DNA of 64,000 bases from Planctomycetota bacterium. Its GTDB lineage: Bacteria > Planctomycetota > PLA2. Both the position numbers and the translations under genes were made by a program. Under the pieces are notes generated by a model. That model did not search any database. It saw only the letters and a list, made by a program, of their open reading frames with translations, and was not told where the DNA came from. The DNA lies in assembly GCA_021776735.1 (NCBI GenBank), contig JAJFFH010000061.1, positions 1 through 64,000 on the forward strand, written 5' to 3'. The stretch's first letter is position 1; each line of letters starts with the position of its first letter. Shown piece after piece: positions 32,660-43,732 of the stretch.

Positions 32660-34411
32660 ATGAGACTTTGCAAGATGGCGGCGTTGGCCGCCCTGTTGAC
32701 CCTGTTTGTCGCGCCGCGGGCGCAGGCGCAGTCGTTCGACCAGCTCCTGCCGGCGGACACGATCGTCTACGTTTCCATCGAGAACACAGGGCGGACGAAG
32801 ACGCGCTTCAAGAACTGTTCGCTGAGCTCGCTCTGGAGCCACGAAGAGATGAAGGGCTTCCTCAAGGTCCCGATGGAGAAGTGGACCGAGGCCGTCGAGG
32901 AGATGAAAAAGACCGCCGGGTTCAGCGTCGAAGACGTGCTCGACCTGGCGTCCGGCCAGATCGTCGTCGCCGCGCACGGGATCAACTTCAAGAAGGAGGA
33001 GCCCAAGGGCCTCGTGATCCTTGCCGACATCGGCGACAAGGCCGCGCGTGTCCGCGAACTGGCCGCGGCGGGCGAAAAGCGCTTCGGCGACAAGTTCCGC
33101 CGCACCGAGGAAGAGTTCCGGGGCGTCACGATCGTCGTTTACCGCCCCGAGAACGAGGAAGCCGAGGACATCCCCGAGGAAGGCGCCGAGTCCAAGGAGC
33201 AGCCGTGCTGGTTCGTTCACGAGAACCTGTTCGCACTCGCGCCGAGCCCCGAGACGCTGAAGAAACTCATCGCGCGCCGCGAGGCCGGCTCTGAGGGGTC
33301 GCTCGCGGAACGCGAGCTGTACAAGCGCGCCCGCGCGCGCACCGGCCGCTCCCCCGACCTCTGCGTATGGGTCGACGGTCCGAACATCATCGACGCGCTC
33401 CGCAAGGCGAAGGTGCTGGACGACGACGCCTGGCGAATCGGCGAGGCGCTCGGCCTCACCGCCATCGAGGGGATCTGCCTTCAAGGCCGGCTCGCTCCCG
33501 ACGGCCTGTTCATGGACCTGTTCATTCCCGTACGCGGCGAGAAGCGCGGCGTCCTGAAGTTGTTCGACAGCGCCAACGACATCACGGCGCCCCCCAAGTG
33601 GGTACCGCCCGACGCGATCGTGGCGGGCACGATGCACCTCGACCTGAACGCCATCTACAAGGAGGCGTTGCGTGTCGCCGAGGCGATCGAGGAGGGCTCG
33701 GCGCAGCAAGTCGAGGCGGGCCTCGCGCAGGTCAAGGCGATGACCGGTGTCGATATCAAGCAGGACATCCTCGGATCGTTCGGCAACACGTTCACGTCCT
33801 ACATGAAGGCTCCGGACCCGAACGCTCCGGGCGCGATGGTGCCGGGCGTCGGCGGCGATTTCTCGTTCCTGCAACAAGCGGTCGTCGCCCTCGGGGTCAC
33901 GAACCAGCAGGCACTCGAAGGAGCGTTCACCAAGCTGCTGGCCATGGCCCCGCAGCAGATGGTCCAGGAATCCACCTATCTCGGCATCAAGCTCCGCACC
34001 ATCACGGCGCTACAGCCCATGGGGGTCGCCCCGACGTTTGCGGTGCTGCCGGACCAACTCGTGTTCGGCATGCGCGCCGACGACGTGCGCGAGCTCATTG
34101 CCCGCTACGGCAAGGAAGGCAAAACGCTGGCGGAGTCCGAGCGTTTCAAGCGCGCGATCGAGGGCATGCCCGCCGAACGAATCTCGATCTCGTACGAAGA
34201 CGTCGCCCGCTCGATTCGGCATAACTCGGCGGTCCAGGTGCTTCAGTTGGTCCCCGACCTCAAGGGCGTCTTGGACATGGATCGCTTCCCTTCCGAAGAG
34301 ACGCTCAAGCAGTTCCTGGGCGACGGCGCCGGGGTCATGAGCAACGAAGAGGACGGCATTCTCTACCGCTCCCGAATCCGCCTCAAGCCGAAGACCACCG
34401 ACGACGAGTAG
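32660..34411 (+). CDS. Secreted DUF3352-like protein
   Basis: 583 residues from the ATG at 32660 with signal peptide MRLCKMAALAALLTLFVAPR. The opening phrase after cleavage (QSFDQLLPADTIVYVSIENT) is the typical start of DUF3352 proteins, which are large exported proteins of unknown function common in Planctomycetota and Cyanobacteria. The rest alternates beta and helical segments (ALRKAKVLDDDAWRIGEALG, QLVFGMRADDVRELIARYGK). The stop is followed after 25 bp by a hairpin made of two dispersed motifs. Confidence 0.75.
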   Translation: MRLCKMAALAALLTLFVAPRAQAQSFDQLLPADTIVYVSIENTGRTKTRFKNCSLSSLWSHEEMKGFLKVPMEKWTEAVEEMKKTAGFSVEDVLDLASGQIVVAAHGINFKKEEPKGLVILADIGDKAARVRELAAAGEKRFGDKFRRTEEEFRGVTIVVYRPENEEAEDIPEEGAESKEQPCWFVHENLFALAPSPETLKKLIARREAGSEGSLAERELYKRARARTGRSPDLCVWVDGPNIIDALRKAKVLDDDAWRIGEALGLTAIEGICLQGRLAPDGLFMDLFIPVRGEKRGVLKLFDSANDITAPPKWVPPDAIVAGTMHLDLNAIYKEALRVAEAIEEGSAQQVEAGLAQVKAMTGVDIKQDILGSFGNTFTSYMKAPDPNAPGAMVPGVGGDFSFLQQAVVALGVTNQQALEGAFTKLLAMAPQQMVQESTYLGIKLRTITALQPMGVAPTFAVLPDQLVFGMRADDVRELIARYGKEGKTLAESERFKRAIEGMPAERISISYEDVARSIRHNSAVQVLQLVPDLKGVLDMDRFPSEETLKQFLGDGAGVMSNEEDGILYRSRIRLKPKTTDDE

Positions 34412-34435
34412 CGACAGCCAACTGAAAAAAACTCC

Positions 34436-34469
34436 AGGACGGCGATGTTTCCGAAAGACATCGCCGTCC
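34436..34469. terminator. Bidirectional hairpin made from an inverted pair of dispersed motifs
   Basis: Perfect 12-bp arms GGACGGCGATGT (34437-34448) and ACATCGCCGTCC (34458-34469) flank a 9-nt loop. It stands between the stops of two convergent genes (34411 and 34499), the place for a shared terminator. No long T-tract follows. Each arm is a copy of the genome-dispersed motif, the same arrangement known for Neisseria uptake sequences at terminators. Confidence 0.75.
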
Positions 34470-34498
34470 CTTCCTGACTCAGAGGCCGGGGCGGTCGC

Positions 34499-35431
34499 CT
34501 ACCCCGCGAGCCGGGCCAGTCGTTCCATCCGTTTCTTGTCCGCCTTGACCCAGGCGATCTTGTTCAGCAGGTCGAACGCCTTCTTGAAGTGCGGTTTGGC
34601 CTCGTCTTTCTTGCCGAGGGCGTACAGGCACTCCGCGATCTCCTCGTGGGTGAAGCCCGTGTTCTCACGGCCCTCTTTCTCGGCCTGCTTCAGGAGATCG
34701 CGCTGCGCGGCGAGCGCTTCCTCGTGCTTGCCTTCCTTGCGCAGGATGTGGCCGAGGAACCACTTGGCGATCGACTCGCCGCGGGCGTTTTGGCGGCCCT
34801 TTTCGTACGTCACGAGGTCGGTGAACGTCGCACGCGCTTCGTCGAAGCGTTTGGCCTCGAGCAGCGTGTAGCCGACGTTGTTGAGCAGCGCGCCCTTCCA
34901 GCCGGCGGCGCGCTTGTCCTTGGTCTTGCCCGCCAGATCGATGCCCTTGCGGCCCCACGCGAGCTTCTCGTCAACGGTCGCCACCGCGATCGCGATCATG
35001 TGGGCGGCGTCGATGGCGTGGTAGTCCTCGCCTAGCTTGGTACCGAACTCGAACGCCTGCTTGAACAGCGCCAGCGCCTTTTCGCCCTCGCCGGCCGAGT
35101 TGAACGACCGGCCGCGCTCCAGCAGATAGCGAAGCCGCGCGGGCTTCGTCTCGTCGGTGAGCTTGCCTTCAACCTCGTCGAGAGTCTTGTGCGCCTCGGC
35201 GAACTGCCCGCGCAGGCTCTGCGTCCGCGCGATCTGGGTCAGAAGCTGGAGGTGATAGTCCGCGTTCCCCGGCTCCTTGGCGCGCGGCAGGATCGCGCGA
35301 AACTTCTCCTCGGTGCCGGCCGGATCGCCGTAGTTCCACAACTTGTCGAAATCGGGCAGTTCTTCCGCGGTCACGAGTGTCGCTCCTATCAGCAGCGTCG
35401 AGAGCGTGCGTCCCATCGTCTTCACAGCCAC
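34499..35431 (-). CDS. Secreted TPR protein
   Basis: 310 residues with signal peptide MAVKTMGRTLSTLLIGATLV. The rest is about six TPR-like helical pairs (LGEDYHAIDAAHMIAIAVAT, ALLNNVGYTLLEAKRFDEAR, FTHEEIAECLYALGKKDEAK). It is likely a periplasmic scaffold. It converges on the DUF3352 gene and shares the hairpin at 34436. Confidence 0.75.
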   Translation of the reverse strand: MAVKTMGRTLSTLLIGATLVTAEELPDFDKLWNYGDPAGTEEKFRAILPRAKEPGNADYHLQLLTQIARTQSLRGQFAEAHKTLDEVEGKLTDETKPARLRYLLERGRSFNSAGEGEKALALFKQAFEFGTKLGEDYHAIDAAHMIAIAVATVDEKLAWGRKGIDLAGKTKDKRAAGWKGALLNNVGYTLLEAKRFDEARATFTDLVTYEKGRQNARGESIAKWFLGHILRKEGKHEEALAAQRDLLKQAEKEGRENTGFTHEEIAECLYALGKKDEAKPHFKKAFDLLNKIAWVKADKKRMERLARLAG

Positions 35432-35524
35432 AGCCTACCCTCTAGCCGGGGAGATTTCGCGCGAGATCGGGCAATACCGCCCGGCCCAGAGACATCGCCC
35501 GTCCATCGACTTTTGGCCCGCTTG

Positions 35525-36313
35525 CTACGGAGTATCGGACTCGTCTGCTTGCCAGGGCCACGTATCCGTGGGCAGCGGCGTAGCGGCCAGAGCCCGGAAC
35601 CACGCGCCGGCTTCGGTGTGTTTGGCCGCGAGATCACTGCGATCGGCGACGTAGGCGAGGTGTTGCACCCGGGCGGCCGCGGCGGCGGGCAAGTCGTGCG
35701 GAATGTAGCGCGGGCCCAAGTCGAAACGTGCCGGAGCGTGGCGGATGCGGAGCATCTCTATGAGCGGGCGCCATGTGAGCTGCTGGTAGAACGCGACGGC
35801 TTCGACCTCGTTGCCGCGGGCCAACGCCTTCTCGACCATGTGCTGGAAGAGTTCGAAACGGACAGCGAGGCTTTGGACGCGATCGCGCAGCATGGAGGCG
35901 TGTTCCGCGGCGTCGAGCGACGTCACCTGAATCCAGCCGGCCTTGTCGAACAGGACGCACGGTTCGCCATGCCGCTCGCGCTCGTTGAGCCGCGGCGGCG
36001 CCTCTTGTTTCATCACGACCAGATCGAGCAGCAGCGACGGCGGCGCGTTCTCGAAACGATAAAACGTCTGCGCGTGGCCGTGCCACGTCGGCTCGGGCAG
36101 CCGGTAGACAAGTTCCACCGGCGGAAGCGCGCTCGCGACGGTGTCGAAGACCAGATCGATCGCGTCCGCGTCAGCCGCAACCTGCAAGTCGATATCGGAC
36201 ATGTCGTCGGCGCGATCCCACGCCGCAGACCCGCCCTCCCAGAGCGCCACGACGCTCTTGAGCGGCTCAAGGGCCTTCCGCACGGCGTTGAGAATCGAAA
36301 GGCGATCAATCAT
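35525..36313 (-). CDS. Nucleotidyltransferase-fold protein, aminoglycoside-adenylyltransferase-like
   Basis: 262 residues from the ATG at 36313 (MIDRLSILNAVRKALEPLKS). The signature ALWEGGSAAWDRADDMSDID then LQV carries the GSxxW...DxD active-site pattern of nucleotidyltransferases. The C-terminal half is helical (FELFQHMVEKALARGNEVEA). It lies downstream of the esterase gene's end in a minus-strand series. The substrate cannot be read; assignment to drug resistance would be unjustified. Confidence 0.7.
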   Translation of the reverse strand: MIDRLSILNAVRKALEPLKSVVALWEGGSAAWDRADDMSDIDLQVAADADAIDLVFDTVASALPPVELVYRLPEPTWHGHAQTFYRFENAPPSLLLDLVVMKQEAPPRLNERERHGEPCVLFDKAGWIQVTSLDAAEHASMLRDRVQSLAVRFELFQHMVEKALARGNEVEAVAFYQQLTWRPLIEMLRIRHAPARFDLGPRYIPHDLPAAAAARVQHLAYVADRSDLAAKHTEAGAWFRALAATPLPTDTWPWQADESDTP

Positions 36314-36356
36314 CGGCGCAGTCCAACGTTCCCCTGGCATCCGATCCCGTGACAAG

Positions 36357-37922
36357 TCATCGCCGTCCGTTTGCTTTTTGGCCCGATGCCTTTCCCTTCG
36401 CGGGTGCGGGAGCGGTCGTCCACGCCCAGTCATCGGTCCGAAACGACGACGCGGGCAGACCTGCGCCGTTGATCAGGTTGCAGCGCGGGTTGTCGGCCCA
36501 CGCGTAGCGCACGGCGGCGGGCTCGGCGATGCGCGGGTGCGAGACGACGACGGTGCCGCCTTCGATGCGCGCGTGCGCCCAGCGCCACTTGCGGTCCGCG
36601 CCCGCGATCGTAAAACCCGTGAGCGGATCGCCGCCGCGCGCGGCGAGGCCGCCGGCGTGCCGGAACGTGAGCACGATCGTGCGGTCCCGGATGTGGCTGT
36701 GCGTGAGCAGCGGCCCGGATGGCACAACTTCCTTTTTGCCGTACACGTCGCGCAGCGCCCACTGCGCGAGGCGGCGCCCGACGTCCTGTTTGTTTTTCGG
36801 ATGGATGTTGCTCGCGTTGCCGATGTCGAGGATCACCGCCATGCCCGTCTTCGGCTCACGCAGCGCCAGCCGTTGCGCTTCGCGCAGCTCCGCCCACGCA
36901 CTCTCGCCGGGATCACGCTGCGCCGCGCGGAAGTTGGCGAGTTGCACGAAGTAGAACGGGAGCTCGCGCCCCCACGCTGCGCGCCAGTCGCGGATCAGCG
37001 CCGGAAACAGTGTGCGGTATTGCGCCGCGCGCCCCGCGTTCGATTCGCCCTGGTACCAGATCACGCCGCGGACCGGGAACGGCGTGAGCGGGGCGATCAT
37101 TGCGTGATAAAGACTGGACGGGCGATGCGGGTGACGTGGGTTGAGGGGGGGGCGGGGGCGGCGCGGCGCAGGCAGCTCGAGTTTTTTGGCGGCCGCTGCT
37201 TTTTTCTTCCACGTCGCGAGCTTGGGCTGGAACGCGCGCTGAGCGGCGGGCCCACCGGCGACAACACCGTCCCAAAACTTGAGTGTCGGCGCCATCGCGG
37301 GAAGCGCGTCGAGCGCGGCGCGACGCACCCACGACTCGGCGGGCGTCCCGCCCCACGACGTGTGAATCAGCCCGAACGGCACGCCGGGTCCCTGCTCGCG
37401 CACCGCCCGCGCGAAGTAGTACGCCACGGCGCTGAAGTTCGGAATCGTTGCCGGCGTGCAGACCTGCCAACGGGCCTTGACGTCGTCGAGTGGCTTGTCC
37501 GCCGTGCGCCGCGGCACCGAGAACAACCGGATGCGAGGGTGATGGGCCTCGGCAATTTCGTTTGGGGCGTTGGCGGAAGCGCGCACGGGCCACTGCATGT
37601 TCGACTGTCCGGAGCACACCCAGACCTCGCCGACGCACACGCCAGAAAGCTCGATCCGATTCTTCCCGGCAACGACCAGCTTGCGCGCCGCGCGGTAGTC
37701 GAACGCCTTGAGCTGAACGCGCCAGCGCCCGTTCTTCCCGGTGATCGCACCCCCCTTCCCCTCGTCAAACTCGACGGTGACCTTCTCGCCGGGTTCAGCC
37801 CACCCCCAAACCACAAGAGGCTGCCCCTCCTGTACGACCATGTCATCGGAGAAGATGCCGGGAAGACGAACGTCGGCCAACGCCGCAGCCGAGATCAGAG
37901 AGAGAACGAGCAGAGAGCGCAT
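36357..37922 (-). CDS. Sialate O-acetylesterase-like secreted SGNH hydrolase
   Basis: 521 residues from the ATG at 37922 with signal peptide MRSLLVLSLISAAALADVRL. A short N-terminal beta domain (SDDMVVQEGQPLVVWGWAEP) is followed by the SGNH hydrolase: CSGQSNMQWP with the nucleophile Ser, GLIHTSWGGTPAESW, WYQGESNA, and the Asp/His block near DIGNASNIHPKNKQDVG. Family members remove acetyl groups from sialic acid or from plant polysaccharides such as xylan. The last codons (KANGRR) and the TGA stop come from a dispersed-motif copy (core 36359-36370), so the C-terminus was probably rewritten by the repeat. Confidence 0.85.
   Translation of the reverse strand: MRSLLVLSLISAAALADVRLPGIFSDDMVVQEGQPLVVWGWAEPGEKVTVEFDEGKGGAITGKNGRWRVQLKAFDYRAARKLVVAGKNRIELSGVCVGEVWVCSGQSNMQWPVRASANAPNEIAEAHHPRIRLFSVPRRTADKPLDDVKARWQVCTPATIPNFSAVAYYFARAVREQGPGVPFGLIHTSWGGTPAESWVRRAALDALPAMAPTLKFWDGVVAGGPAAQRAFQPKLATWKKKAAAAKKLELPAPRRPRPPLNPRHPHRPSSLYHAMIAPLTPFPVRGVIWYQGESNAGRAAQYRTLFPALIRDWRAAWGRELPFYFVQLANFRAAQRDPGESAWAELREAQRLALREPKTGMAVILDIGNASNIHPKNKQDVGRRLAQWALRDVYGKKEVVPSGPLLTHSHIRDRTIVLTFRHAGGLAARGGDPLTGFTIAGADRKWRWAHARIEGGTVVVSHPRIAEPAAVRYAWADNPRCNLINGAGLPASSFRTDDWAWTTAPAPAKGKASGQKANGRR
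36359..36370 (-). repeat. Dispersed motif supplying a stop codon
   Basis: On the minus strand the motif reads GCAAACGGACGGCGATGA, giving ANGRR-stop to the esterase. It lies 44 bp before the start of the next gene. Confidence 0.85.
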
Positions 37923-38001
37923 GTCCGCATGGTAGCGGGTGCAGCGGGCGCGCCGACCAAGTCGCTCAAGTCGGCGTAGAATCGGACGGGGACACGACAC
38001 C

Positions 38002-39369
38002 ATGTTCGATCGATTCACGGACGCCGCGCGCAAGGCGCTGGGAATGGCGCGCGAGGCCGCGATAGAGGCCAGGCACGACTACATCGCGCCGGTCCACATG
38101 CTCCTTGGGCTCCTCGACACTCAAGGCGGCGCGGCGAGTATCCTGAAACATCGCAGCATCGATCCGGTTCAGCTCCGACTGGAAACGGTGGAACTCCTTC
38201 CGCCGGGTAGGTACTGGCAGGTCTCTGGAACGCTCCCGTTCACGCCGGAGGCCAAGAGGGTGCTCGAGTTCTCGCTGGAGGAGTCCACCGCGCTTGGGCA
38301 TCGACAGCTCGGAACGGAGCATCTCCTGCTGGGCCTCATGCGCCTTCAGGAGCATCGCCCCGATTGCGGACTGCCGACGTTTCAGGCTCAGAATTGACCA
38401 AGTCCGCCAGCTCACGCACACGTTGCCACGGGAGGCGCCGGACCACGAACCGCTCGTGGAGCAGAGCACCGGCGGTTTCTTTGACCGGTTTTCTGAGCGC
38501 GCGCGCAAGACCATGGATCGCTCGCACCAAGCGGCCCGAGTCTCGGAAACGACTACATCGCCACCGGACATCTGGTGTTGGGATTGGTGGAAGTCAATGA
38601 CGGCATCGCAGGGGACGTGCTCCGGGCGCTCGGCGCCGAATCCTCCGCGATCCGGCGGAGCGTGGAGACACTGCTGGCTCGCGGCGATTCCATGCGCAGC
38701 ACGGGCCCGCTGCCCTTCTCACCGGACGTCAAGAAGTTGCTCGGGAGCGCCGTTGAGGCCGCCCGCCACTTCGGCCACGACTACGTCGGCACCGAACACC
38801 TGCTGCTCGGCGTGGTCCGCAGGCAGGGAAGCATCGGCGCGCGCGCCCTGGAAAGCGTCGGCGTCACGGCCCTGAACGCGTACGAGAAGATCCTGCTGGT
38901 GCTTGACCTGGAACCGCCGGACGGGACGCTTATCGACGGCACAACCGACGCCTTCGACAATCTGACCGATGCCGCGCGAACGCTTATGAACAAGGCGCAC
39001 GACGCCGCTCGCGAACGGGGCAACGACCACCTCTCCACCGGACACCTGCTCTTGGGAATCGCCCGAGACGGCGATACCGTCGCTGCGCGAGCACTCCATT
39101 CGCTGGGGGTGGATGCCCGGAAGCTCCACGATGCCGTCGATGCGCTCCTGGCCCACAGCACCGCCCGGCTGCCGTTCACGCCGAAAACAAAAGCCGCGCT
39201 CAAGCTCGCCGCCGATGAGGCACGCGAACTCGGAACCGATGGAGTCGGCCCGGAGCACGTTCTCCTCGGTCTGCTCGCCGGACAAGACAGCGTAGCCACG
39301 CAAGTCCTACGCGACCTGGGCATCGATCGCGAACGCCTGCGATCCCTGATCGAATCCGGCGAACCCTAA
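38002..39369 (+). pseudogene. Clp N-terminal (R) domain protein, broken by two frameshifts
   Basis: Repeated Clp_N modules are readable in three frames. First is MFDRFTDAARKALGMAREAA to about 38345 (GTEHLLLGLMRL). Next is DQVRQLTHTLPREAPDHEPL then DRFSERARKTMDRSHQAARV. Last, from about 38540, is GNDYIATGHLVLGLVEV and two further modules ending at 39369 (DGVGPEHVLLGLLAGQDSVA). An intact product would have about 450 residues, roughly three double Clp_N domains and no AAA part. Clp_N domains recognise substrates or adaptors for ClpA/B/C, and clpB lies next door in convergent orientation. The breaks could be real decay or sequence errors, since all parts are well conserved. Confidence 0.7.
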
Positions 39370-39608
39370 ACGAGAGCAGGACCGTGGATCCGAAATCCTC
39401 TTCCGGATCGGGCTCCGGCAGTTGCAGGAGCGGCTCAGATCGAACGGGCCCCCGTTTCGTCGAATAAGTCCACCCCTTGATCCAGTTCCTGAGCGTCTTG
39501 GGGCTTATCTGGAGATACCACGCCGCCTCCGCGACCCGGTAGGCTCCGAGATCGCGGTAATCGGTCGTGGGCGGTTCGATCGCAGAAGACAAGTTCGACA
39601 CCATCATA
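39370..39608 (-). pseudogene. Truncated DUF433-type antitoxin gene, N-terminal part
   Basis: From the ATG at 39608 the frame reads DYRDLGAYRVAEAAWYLQIS then PKTLRNWIKGWTYSTKRGP and LLQLPEPDPEEDFGSTVLLS. This matches the helix-turn-helix N-terminus of longer DUF433 proteins. It then runs into the 3' end of the Clp_N gene with no DUF433 domain left. A truncated remnant, with 438 bp between the Clp_N gene and clpB otherwise empty apart from a motif copy. Confidence 0.55.
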
Positions 39609-39720
39609 AGCAGTGAATCGGCGAACTGGCCTTCCGGCCACCTCAGCCTTGCGCCAAGGCCGATGGCGTTTATCGTAACCCCTTTCCACGACGGGACTTG
39701 TAGCCGCCACCCCACACAAC

Positions 39721-39732
39721 ATCGCCGTCCGT
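39721..39732 (-). repeat. Dispersed motif downstream of clpB
   Basis: A perfect core lies 76 bp past the clpB stop, between clpB and the truncated DUF433-type gene. It carries the AGCAAAC-type flank. Confidence 0.85.
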
Positions 39733-39807
39733 TTGCTGTCTGTGGGGGCGCCGCGCGCGACCCCGCCTCAACCAAAGTCCGCGCAGCGGACTTTGGTGTC
39801 GCAACGT

Positions 39808-42390
<2,583 letters not shown>

Positions 42391-42479
42391 TGTGCCAAGC
42401 GGAAGAATCGGGGGCTGACTCGACGCAACGTTTTGAGCTACAGTGGCTTACGAGAACGAAGCGAATCGGAGTGAAGCGT

Positions 42480-42491
42480 ACGGACGGCGAT
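42480..42491 (+). repeat. Dispersed motif in the divergent clpB/receiver promoter region
   Basis: An AGCGTACGGACGGCGATGT copy lies about 90 bp upstream of each of the two divergent starts (42390 and 42583), the only intergenic space available to the promoters of both genes. Confidence 0.85.
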
Positions 42492-42582
42492 GTAACCTGC
42501 TGCCGTCCAAGGATTTCGGTCGATTCGACAACTCCGCCTGCCGATACGGCAGAAACGGAAGTCTGGGTTCCTTGGGAGGCAT

Positions 42583-43569
42583 TTGTCTGTGCCGGCAGGA
42601 CGGGTCATGGTTGTTCACGAATCCCGCGCGACGCGGGCGCTCCTGGTGGAGGTCTTGTCGCGCGAGGGTCTTCGTGTTGATGCCGTGGCGTCGACGTTCG
42701 AGTGCATGGCCCGCTTTGTCGATGAGCCCGCGGACCTGATTTTGCTCGGGCTGCTCGGCCTCGCAACCGCCGAACTTCAACTCGTACGCACACTCAAGGA
42801 CGAGAAGCGCCCGCCGCGCATCCTCGTTACCTATCCGTCGCCGAAACGCGATCTCTCCGTGCTCGCGCTCAGGGCCGGCGCGGACGGCTACCTGCTCGAG
42901 CCCTTTTATCCGGAAGAGGTCACGGCGGTTGTGCGCGGACAGCTGGCGCCGTTTCAGCCGCGCGCGGCGACCGGTCCGGTGCGCCATCTTGCGCGCGAAG
43001 TGGCCCACGCGGTCAACAACCCGCTGCAGGTGCTGCGGCTCTTGCTGGACAAGGAACGCGTCACCAAAAAGGAGCTCATGGATGGGCTTCCCGACCCGCT
43101 CGAACGCGTCCAGCAGGTTGTCTCGTTGTTGCGCGACTTCGGTTCCACGGCCGAGCCCAACCTCATGGCGACCAATCCCGCGCCGCTCCTCGAGGCCGCC
43201 GCCAATGCCGTCGGCATCGGTTTCGAAGCGCACGAAACAGAGTCAGTACGCATCGACGCGACGCAGTTCGAGGCCGCGCTGAGCGGCCTGTTCGAGGGCC
43301 TCAAGCTGCGCTGCGAGGACTTCGAGCCGACCGCGCGGCTATCCGCAGAGTCCGACTCCGCCGCGATCCGCATCGTGGTTCCCGCCGAACCCTTCGAGCA
43401 GGAAGGCGCAAACGCGCTGCTCGACGCGGTGTTCGCGGTCCGACCCGACCGCAGCGTCCGCCCGGGCCTGGCACTGCCGCGCGCGCTGCTGGAAAGCATG
43501 AACGGATCCCTGTCGGTCGTGAGCGATGAAGCACGGCTCGTCTTCGTTGCGCGCGTTCCGTTTGCGTAG
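42583..43569 (+). CDS. Degenerate receiver plus histidine-kinase-like protein
   Basis: 328 residues. Residues 5-120 form a receiver fold (GRVMVVHESRATRALLVEVL, RILVTYPSP, GADGYLLEPFYPEEV). The phosphoacceptor Asp is replaced: ADLILLGLLG stands where DLxLLDLxMP is usual. Residues about 135-200 hold a dimerisation helix with the H-box LAREVAHAVNNPLQVLRLLL. The ATPase part after it is shortened and lacks clear N and G boxes, though the final GLALPRALLESMNGSLSVVS resembles the end of an HATPase. It is probably a signalling protein that no longer uses classical phosphotransfer. A palindromic hairpin follows its stop. Confidence 0.65.
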   Translation: MSVPAGRVMVVHESRATRALLVEVLSREGLRVDAVASTFECMARFVDEPADLILLGLLGLATAELQLVRTLKDEKRPPRILVTYPSPKRDLSVLALRAGADGYLLEPFYPEEVTAVVRGQLAPFQPRAATGPVRHLAREVAHAVNNPLQVLRLLLDKERVTKKELMDGLPDPLERVQQVVSLLRDFGSTAEPNLMATNPAPLLEAAANAVGIGFEAHETESVRIDATQFEAALSGLFEGLKLRCEDFEPTARLSAESDSAAIRIVVPAEPFEQEGANALLDAVFAVRPDRSVRPGLALPRALLESMNGSLSVVSDEARLVFVARVPFA

Positions 43570-43572
43570 TGG

Positions 43573-43597
43573 CGAAAATCGCCATGGGCGATTTTCG
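43573..43597. terminator. Palindromic hairpin, copy 1
   Basis: Perfect 11-bp arms CGAAAATCGCC and GGCGATTTTCG flank a 3-nt loop, starting 3 bp after the receiver gene stop. The same palindrome occurs at 52023-52047, also just past a stop. One arm ends in a T run on each strand, which suits a terminator. Confidence 0.8.
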
Positions 43598-43648
43598 TTA
43601 GCTGGAGGCCGAACGTTCGGGGGCGAAACGACCCGCTGCAAGAAACAG

Positions 43649-43660
43649 ACGGACGGTGAT
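43649..43660 (+). repeat. Dispersed motif variant at a convergent junction
   Basis: ACGGACGGTGAT differs from the core by one base. It lies between convergent stops 43569 and 43733. Confidence 0.75.
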
Positions 43661-43732
43661 GTCTTCATCAAGTGCCGTGCCGAGTCCAGCGGACAGGCCG
43701 GACGCACCGGGTGGCGGGGGCGGCGAGCGGCG

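Noticed and set aside
35525..36313. Aminoglycoside resistance gene
   Set aside because: Only the general nucleotidyltransferase signature is visible; no residue pattern ties it to a drug substrate.
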